From Butyrivibrio sp. AC2005 (GTDB lineage Bacteria; Bacillota; Clostridia; Lachnospirales; Lachnospiraceae): 41,163 nt of DNA. Location: NCBI RefSeq assembly GCF_000424145.1, contig NZ_AUJI01000044.1, positions 1 through 41,163 on the forward strand, written 5' to 3'. Shown piece after piece: positions 36,486 through 41,163 of the stretch. The position numbers were made by a program, and so were the translations under genes. Within the stretch, counting starts at the first letter, position 1; each line of letters begins with the position of its first letter. Under the pieces are notes generated by a model. It did no database searches, was not told the origin of the DNA, and was given only the letters and a program-made list of their open reading frames with translations.

Positions 36486-37145
36486 ATGGAAAGAAAAAGA
36501 ATATTATGCTTCGGTGATTCCCTTACCTGGGGCTATGATCCTGAAAAGAGGACCCGAATAGATGAAAACAGACGTTGGACAGGCGTGCTTCAGGCGCTTC
36601 TTGGTGATTCCTACAAAGTTATAGAAGAAGGTCACAATGGTCGTACCATAGCAACTGACGATCCTGCTGAAGGCGAGAAAAATGGTCTTAAATATGTCAT
36701 TCCCTGCATAGAAAGCCAGTCACCTGTTAATGTTATGATAATCATGCTTGGAACTAATGACCTTAAGAGGAAGTTTTCCTACTGCTCCATGGATATCGCC
36801 GGCGAGATGCAGATATTTCTTGAAAAGGTCCAGGCTCACAACCGTTTTAGAATGAATGATAAAATGCAGATTTTACTGGTCTCTCCTCCACTTGTGGGAA
36901 CTACCGGAAAAGGCTCCTGGCTTGAGGACTGTTTTGATTTCCTGAACGCTGCCAGAGTATCTTCAGAACTTGCCATATGGTACAAACAGCTCGCTGAAAT
37001 GTACAACTGCGCATTCCTTGATGCTTCCAAAATAGTTTCTCCCAGTCCCGCTGACGGCGTGCACATCGACGCAGATGCCCATGGCAAGCTTGGCAAAGCC
37101 ATTTATGATAAGCTCCACAGCAGCGGCTTATTAGGAAATGACTAA
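36486..37145 (+). CDS. SGNH/GDSL-family hydrolase (esterase-like)
   Basis: A 219-residue cytoplasmic hydrolase with all four SGNH blocks: GDSLTWG (Ser, block I), EGHNGRT (Gly/Asn region, block II), LGTNDLK (Asn, block III) and DGVHIDADAH (Asp/His dyad, block V). It hydrolyses esters such as acetylated sugars, acyl compounds or arylesters. The ATG at 36486 has GAGGTG six bases before it; a GTG at 36477 is less likely. Single gene. Confidence 0.9.
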   Translation: MERKRILCFGDSLTWGYDPEKRTRIDENRRWTGVLQALLGDSYKVIEEGHNGRTIATDDPAEGEKNGLKYVIPCIESQSPVNVMIIMLGTNDLKRKFSYCSMDIAGEMQIFLEKVQAHNRFRMNDKMQILLVSPPLVGTTGKGSWLEDCFDFLNAARVSSELAIWYKQLAEMYNCAFLDASKIVSPSPADGVHIDADAHGKLGKAIYDKLHSSGLLGND

Positions 37146-37163
37146 TTTTAGCAGGCTGTTTTC

Positions 37164-37205
37164 AAAAAATATACCCCAGAGCAGTTTCAACTATACTCTG
37201 GGGTA
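37164..37205 (-). terminator. Rho-independent terminator after the YfcE-like gene
   Basis: Ten-bp perfect stem TACCCCAGAG / CTCTGGGGTA (37172-37181 and 37196-37205), with ATATTTTTT following on the minus strand. It may also hinder plus-strand read-through from the SGNH gene. Confidence 0.85.
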
Positions 37206-37219
37206 CAACACAATCCTAT

Positions 37220-37726
37220 TCATGCATCCGGTAGTTCCTTCATCTGGGCAATAATCTCATAATCATCAGTAACATTCACAACTGCATATGTTGATTTTTC
37301 CGCACTACTTCTCGGATTCCCGATGCTTCCCGGATTAACAAATGTGATGCCGGATTCAGTATCTTTTACTATCTCTGCAAAATGGCTATGCCCAAAAAAC
37401 ACAATATCAGCATGCTTATTTGTAGCTGCCTGTTTTATATTCAGAAGATCTTCATCATATTTGGCATTATATCGATCACCGTGAGTAACCCACACATTGA
37501 AAAAACCGGCTTTGAACTCTTCCTCTATTGGCAAATCAGAACCATCACAATTACCCCTGACTGCCTTTACTTCATAATCTGCCCCCTCTGTAACAGTTTC
37601 CAAAGAACCTTCGATATCACCACAATGAACCAAAATATCGAAAGGTTTCTCTATTTCAATTGCTTTTCTAATGTTCTCATTATTGCCATGTGAATCAGAA
37701 ATAACTAAAATTTTTAAATCACTCAT
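37220..37726 (-). CDS. YfcE/MJ0936-type metallophosphoesterase
   Basis: A 168-residue calcineurin-like phosphodiesterase with all metal-binding motifs: ISDSHGN, HCGDIEG, RGNCDGSD, THGDRY and GHSHF. It hydrolyses phosphodiesters in the cytoplasm; the natural substrate of this small family is unclear. It lies 15 bases after a truncated relative (PPP-like fragment), suggesting a two-gene unit of metallophosphatases, and ends at a strong terminator. Confidence 0.9.
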   Translation of the reverse strand: MSDLKILVISDSHGNNENIRKAIEIEKPFDILVHCGDIEGSLETVTEGADYEVKAVRGNCDGSDLPIEEEFKAGFFNVWVTHGDRYNAKYDEDLLNIKQAATNKHADIVFFGHSHFAEIVKDTESGITFVNPGSIGNPRSSAEKSTYAVVNVTDDYEIIAQMKELPDA

Positions 37727-37741
37727 AAAATGTAGTCCTTC

Positions 37742-37960
37742 CTATATATTCTGAGAAACGCTGGAGTACTTACCTGTTTCTGTGTCATACTTTTCCTGTA
37801 ATTCCATAACTCTGTCCAGCACAGCATAGCTGTCATGACCATGGATATAATCCCCAAGGAGAATAAGCTGTGTATCTTTATCATCCAGGTCTATATATGA
37901 CAACGCTTTGTTGAATTCCTCGGTGTGTCCGTGGATATCGCTAATAGCATATATCTTCAT
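37742..37960 (-). pseudogene. Metallophosphatase (PPP-like) N-terminal fragment
   Basis: A 72-residue frame with the first two metal-binding motifs of serine/threonine-type (PPP) phosphatases: AISDIHGH near the N-terminus and LLGDYIHGHDSYAVLDRVMELQ. A working enzyme would continue with the GNHE motif, later His ligands and a total of about 200-240 residues; here it ends GKYSSVSQNI right before the ribosome site of the next gene. The C-terminal two thirds are gone. It resembles the other end-joined genes in the window. Confidence 0.7.
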
Positions 37961-38096
37961 CTTTTTCTATTCCCCTATATCTTGCACGACATATATACTG
38001 TTTGAATATTAATTTATTATATTTCCAGCCACTTCTCCGGACAATCAACCCACAGTTTAGTACCCACAAACTATGCTTTCTACTGTGTTACTTTCA

Positions 38097-39032
38097 TCAA
38101 AACATATTAAACAGCGACAATTGTCCATCAATCCAACTCTTCTGCTCAACAGTATGGATTTCATCCTCCGGTCTGATATTGCCGATAAGAAGCGGGGACT
38201 CAGGATCATGATTTCTATTATTTTTCATAACCGTCTCCGCATCATAGTTAGCGTAGCAATAGCGGCACATGTGAAGGCAGGTGTTGTACATTCCGATATC
38301 GTTACCGAGAAAGCAGGCGCAGGTATTTCTGGCATTTTTCACTTTGGGAAATACCATCGTGTTATGGACTGCCTTCTCATAGATAGGTTGAGTCATGCAG
38401 CCACTACAGTCGGCACCAAATACCGCAAGCTCATTCCCTTCGCTACAGGGACGAAGTATCATCCCATGCTCCTTTGCTATCCTCGCCATATGCTCTCCAA
38501 GGTACATTCGATCAGCTTTTTCGAGAGCTTTTGCTTCAGGAAAATTCCGCTTTACCTTCTGATATATATCGATGAAGCTGATTACACAGTTTTTCGTGTA
38601 GCCCTCAAGCGCAGACGCTATCTCCGAGAACTTCTCAATGTGATACTCCCTCGTGTATTTTTCATCCAGGAAAATAGGGTCATATCTCCATCCCATTGAG
38701 TCTATGCCTGCGAATTCAGATAGTCTCTTAAAGGTCTCTATAACCTCCGGTATCTCCGGCACATTTGGTTCAACATCTTTTCCATAACCGGTAATAGTCA
38801 CATACCAATACATTCCGTAGGGTTTCAAAAGATCCAGATATTTCAGCATTGGTGCGGGATTCTTTGTGCAAAAGCTTATAAGATCCACTACAGACGGGTG
38901 TAATATGAATTTAGTAACATATGTCATGTTATAAGGATTTCGCACGTAAACAAAGCCTTCCTTAAGCCGGTTTGCAAACCAATCTGCATAAAAAGCGGGA
39001 ATATCCGTGCGCGAACCTGTTTGAATAATCAT
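38097..39032 (-). CDS. DUF1848-family protein with C-terminal Cys cluster
   Basis: A 311-residue protein of the DUF1848 family: N-terminal SRTDIPAFYADWFANRLKEG, VRNPYN, central SMGWRYDPIFLDEKY, and a C-terminal run of cysteines (CSGCMTQ ... CACFLGNDIGMYNTCLHMCRYCYAN) that resembles an iron-sulfur or radical-SAM-like cluster site. The reaction is unknown. TAGGAAG precedes the ATG. It is divergent from an aldo/keto reductase across a 150-base region with a perfect palindrome. Confidence 0.88.
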   Translation of the reverse strand: MIIQTGSRTDIPAFYADWFANRLKEGFVYVRNPYNMTYVTKFILHPSVVDLISFCTKNPAPMLKYLDLLKPYGMYWYVTITGYGKDVEPNVPEIPEVIETFKRLSEFAGIDSMGWRYDPIFLDEKYTREYHIEKFSEIASALEGYTKNCVISFIDIYQKVKRNFPEAKALEKADRMYLGEHMARIAKEHGMILRPCSEGNELAVFGADCSGCMTQPIYEKAVHNTMVFPKVKNARNTCACFLGNDIGMYNTCLHMCRYCYANYDAETVMKNNRNHDPESPLLIGNIRPEDEIHTVEQKSWIDGQLSLFNMF

Positions 39033-39089
39033 AATTGTGTCTTCCTATTGAAATTACGTATTTTTCTAATTTTCTCACACAAAAATGAT

Positions 39090-39103
39090 AACCGCTAGCG
39101 GTT
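39090..39103. promoter_or_regulatory. Perfect 14-bp palindrome between divergent genes
   Basis: AACCGCTAGCGGTT, perfectly symmetric with no loop, between the DUF1848 gene (minus) and the aldo/keto reductase (plus). A loop-free palindrome suits a dimeric regulator better than an RNA hairpin. Function inferred from position only. Confidence 0.5.
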
Positions 39104-39182
39104 TTTGTAATGCGCAAAAGACTATTATTTTATACAATGGAAATGATAATGAACTTTTAATTCCTTTATTAAGGAGGCTCTT

Positions 39183-40169
39183 ATGTATAATCCCGACGAA
39201 GAACGATATAACAAAATGCTTTATAAGCGCTGCGGAAATTCCGGCCTTAAACTGCCGATGGTTTCCCTTGGCCTCTGGCATAACTTCGGTGATACCGGTA
39301 ATTATGAAAACATGGAAAATATGTGCTTTACTGCCTTTGATAATGGCATTACACACTTTGATCTTGCAAATAATTACGGACCTGCTCCAGGTAGCGCAGA
39401 GATTAACTTCGGAAAAATTTTAAAAGAAAATTTCTCCGCATACAGAGATGAACTTATTATCTCCACAAAAGCCGGTTATACCATGTGGCCAGGCCCTTAT
39501 GGTGATTGGGGCAGCCGAAAATACCTTATTGCAAGCCTTGACCAATCACTTCAGCGAATGAAGCTGGACTATGTAGATATTTTTTATCACCACAGAATGG
39601 ATCCTGAAACACCACTTGAAGAAACAATGGGAGCACTTGCTCAGATAGTTCACTCAGGAAAAGCTCTTTATGTAGGGCTTTCTAACTATGATGGACCTAC
39701 ACTGGAAAAGGCGACAACTATTCTAAGTGATCTTAGGGTTCCATTTATAATCAACCAGAACCGCTACAGCATCTTTGACAGAACAATAGAGAAGAATGGT
39801 CTTAACCAGAAAGCAACCGAGCTAAAAAAGGGTATTATATGCTTTTCGCCGCTTGCTCAGGGGATGCTCACCGATAAATATCTTGAAGGAATACCTGAGG
39901 ACAGCAGAATACGCACAGATGGCAGATTTTTGAAGGAAACCACCGTTAATGAAAAGCTTGATAAGGTAGTCGCTCTTAATAAGCTTGCAAAAAAACGTGG
40001 TCAAACTCTTGCTGAAATGGCTCTTGCCTGGGTTCTTAAAGACGATAATATCACTTCTGTGCTAATTGGTGCATCTAAACCCTCACAGATCCTGGAAAAT
40101 ATAAAAGCTTTGGAGAATACTTCATTTACAGAGGAAGAACTAATACAAATAGATAATATTAGCCTCTAA
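39183..40169 (+). CDS. Aldo/keto reductase (YghZ/Kv-beta-like branch)
   Basis: A 328-residue NAD(P)H-dependent oxidoreductase with a TIM barrel. The catalytic tetrad is visible: Asp and Tyr in HFDLANNYGP, Lys in ISTKAGY and His in DIFYHHRMD. Cofactor-binding segments NQNRYSIFDR and VLIGASKPSQI follow. The N-terminus, with MLYKRCGNSGLKLP and the LWHNFGDTG insertion, is like L-glyceraldehyde-3-phosphate reductase YghZ, which handles toxic aldehydes. AAGGAGG lies before the ATG. Single gene. Confidence 0.92.
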   Translation: MYNPDEERYNKMLYKRCGNSGLKLPMVSLGLWHNFGDTGNYENMENMCFTAFDNGITHFDLANNYGPAPGSAEINFGKILKENFSAYRDELIISTKAGYTMWPGPYGDWGSRKYLIASLDQSLQRMKLDYVDIFYHHRMDPETPLEETMGALAQIVHSGKALYVGLSNYDGPTLEKATTILSDLRVPFIINQNRYSIFDRTIEKNGLNQKATELKKGIICFSPLAQGMLTDKYLEGIPEDSRIRTDGRFLKETTVNEKLDKVVALNKLAKKRGQTLAEMALAWVLKDDNITSVLIGASKPSQILENIKALENTSFTEEELIQIDNISL

Positions 40170-40196
40170 AAAAATTGAAAAATTAATAAAAAAAGA

Positions 40197-40269
<73 letters not shown>

Positions 40270-40278
40270 ATACTTGAG

Positions 40279-40352
40279 TAGCGGGGACAGGATTTGAACC
40301 TGTGACCTTCGGGTTATGAGCCCGACGAGCTTCCAGACTGCTCCACCCCGCG
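40279..40352 (-). tRNA. Initiator tRNA-fMet (CAT)
   Basis: Anticodon loop CTCATAA with the three G-C pairs of initiator tRNA in the anticodon stem (TCGGG/CCCGA) and an unpaired first base (C1 opposite T72). Discriminator A; CCA not encoded. Confidence 0.93.
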
Positions 40353-40365
40353 ATATTTAATTGAA

Positions 40366-40447
40366 TGGATGGCGGTGGATTCGAACCACCGAAGCAATTT
40401 GCAGCAGATTTACAGTCTGTCCCCTTTGGCCACTCGGGAAGCCATCC
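40366..40447 (-). tRNA. tRNA-Tyr (GTA)
   Basis: Acceptor GGATGGC/GCCATCC, anticodon loop CTGTAAA (GTA) and the long variable arm expected of bacterial tRNA-Tyr (82 bases in total). CCA not encoded. Confidence 0.95.
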
Positions 40448-40458
40448 ATATAATAAAG

Positions 40459-40531
40459 AGCCGATGAGCGGACTCGAACCGTTAACCTGCTGATTACAAA
40501 TCAGCTGCTCTGCCAATTGAGCCACATCGGC
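40459..40531 (-). tRNA. tRNA-Thr (TGT)
   Basis: Acceptor GCCGATG/CATCGGC, anticodon loop TTTGTAA (TGT) on stem GCTGA/TCAGC, T loop TTCGAGT. CCA not encoded. Confidence 0.95.
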
Positions 40532-40562
40532 TTATTTCTGAAGATATAATCCTCAGAAAAAG

Positions 40563-40635
40563 TGGGGCCTATAGGGCTCGAACCTATGACCCTCTGCTTG
40601 TAAGGCAGATGCTCTCCCAGCTGAGCTAAGACCCC
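40563..40635 (-). tRNA. tRNA-Val (TAC)
   Basis: Acceptor GGGGTCT/AGGCCCC with one G-U pair, anticodon loop CTTACAA (TAC) on stem CTGC/GCAG, T loop TTCGAGC. CCA not encoded. Confidence 0.95.
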
Positions 40636-40663
40636 AGATTTAAACAAATATTTGATTGTTGAA

Positions 40664-40737
40664 CGACCCGAAGGGGGTTCGAACCCCTGACCTCCGCCGT
40701 GACAGGGCGGCGCTCTAACCAGCTGAGCCACCGGGCC
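40664..40737 (-). tRNA. tRNA-Asp (GTC)
   Basis: Acceptor GGCCCGG/TCGGGTC, anticodon loop CTGTCAC (GTC) on stem CCGCC/GGCGG, discriminator G as usual for Asp. It is the first gene after the 23S 3' end. CCA not encoded. Confidence 0.95.
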
Positions 40738-40835
40738 AGATCCTCGTCTGTACCTTCAAAACCGAACACTAAAGATTTTAATACATCATTCTCAGAAAGT
40801 CAACACTTTTTTATTGTTCTATATCCATTTTTTTG

Positions 40836-41163
<328 letters not shown>

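Noticed and set aside
36233..36487. Minus-strand 84-codon frame between the PepSY and SGNH genes
   Set aside because: It spans a terminator-like hairpin, lacks a ribosome site and shows no recognisable family; I consider the region non-coding.
38073..38699. Plus-strand reading frame (208 codons) over the DUF1848 gene
   Set aside because: Antisense to a well-supported gene, with composition typical of a reverse-strand shadow.

Overview
The window looks like chromosomal DNA of a low-to-moderate GC Gram-positive anaerobe of the Clostridia, most probably a Lachnospiraceae (Butyrivibrio-like). The basis is codon use, strong AGGAGG-type ribosome binding sites, lipoprotein signal peptides, a Bacillus-type SOS box, a FeoB-associated Cys-rich protein, an MptD-type ECF fragment and the style of the enolase. 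The genus is inference; no search was run.

Region 1 (1-9.6 kb) is an accessory island with an iron or metal flavour and heavy decay. It opens with the end of an IS630-family element that has cut a small minus-strand gene. Next come a FeoB-associated/HMA protein, a fragment of an MptD-type ECF transporter S component, an intact pair of exporter-fold ABC half-transporters with a TetR regulator, an alpha/beta hydrolase, an LCM-type methyltransferase and an ATC-hydrolase-family protein. Between them lie at least four genes that keep recognisable ends but have lost their middle or tail: a methyltransferase, an ICMT-like membrane protein, an ABC exporter/ECF ATPase chimera and a second ATC hydrolase. 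Good matches to a 16-bp palindrome, GTTAGC-N4-GCTAAC, stand before several of these transcription units and again before the operon in region 2.

Region 2 (9.6-14.4 kb, minus strand) is a compact operon: a Fur-like protein cut down to its DNA-binding domain, a MacB/LolD-type ATPase, an FtsX-like permease, then an enolase reading frame that starts directly after the permease stop codon with no usable start codon, then the ATC-hydrolase remnant.

Region 3 (14.4-17.7 kb) holds signalling genes on the minus strand: a secreted tyrosine phosphatase followed by a membrane GGDEF protein, plus a VOC protein and a small hypothetical protein. Region 4 (17.7-27.5 kb) is a divergent peptide-type transport and sensing locus. 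A dCache hybrid histidine kinase followed by an orphan substrate-binding lipoprotein is on the minus strand; a paralogous binding protein with two permeases and two ATPases is on the plus strand.

Region 5 (27.5-40.2 kb) is ordinary chromosome: adenine deaminase, HelD, an SOS-controlled Y-family polymerase, a membrane-anchored XRE regulator, a MATE transporter, a PepSY protein, an SGNH hydrolase, a YfcE-like phosphodiesterase beside a truncated phosphatase, a DUF1848 protein and an aldo/keto reductase. Region 6 (40.2 kb to the end) is the 3' end of a minus-strand rRNA operon: the 23S 3' end, then tRNA-Asp, Val, Thr, Tyr, fMet and Phe, with no 5S gene between 23S and the tRNAs.

The strongest candidates for something undescribed are the palindrome-linked regulon and the concentration of deletion-scarred genes around it.
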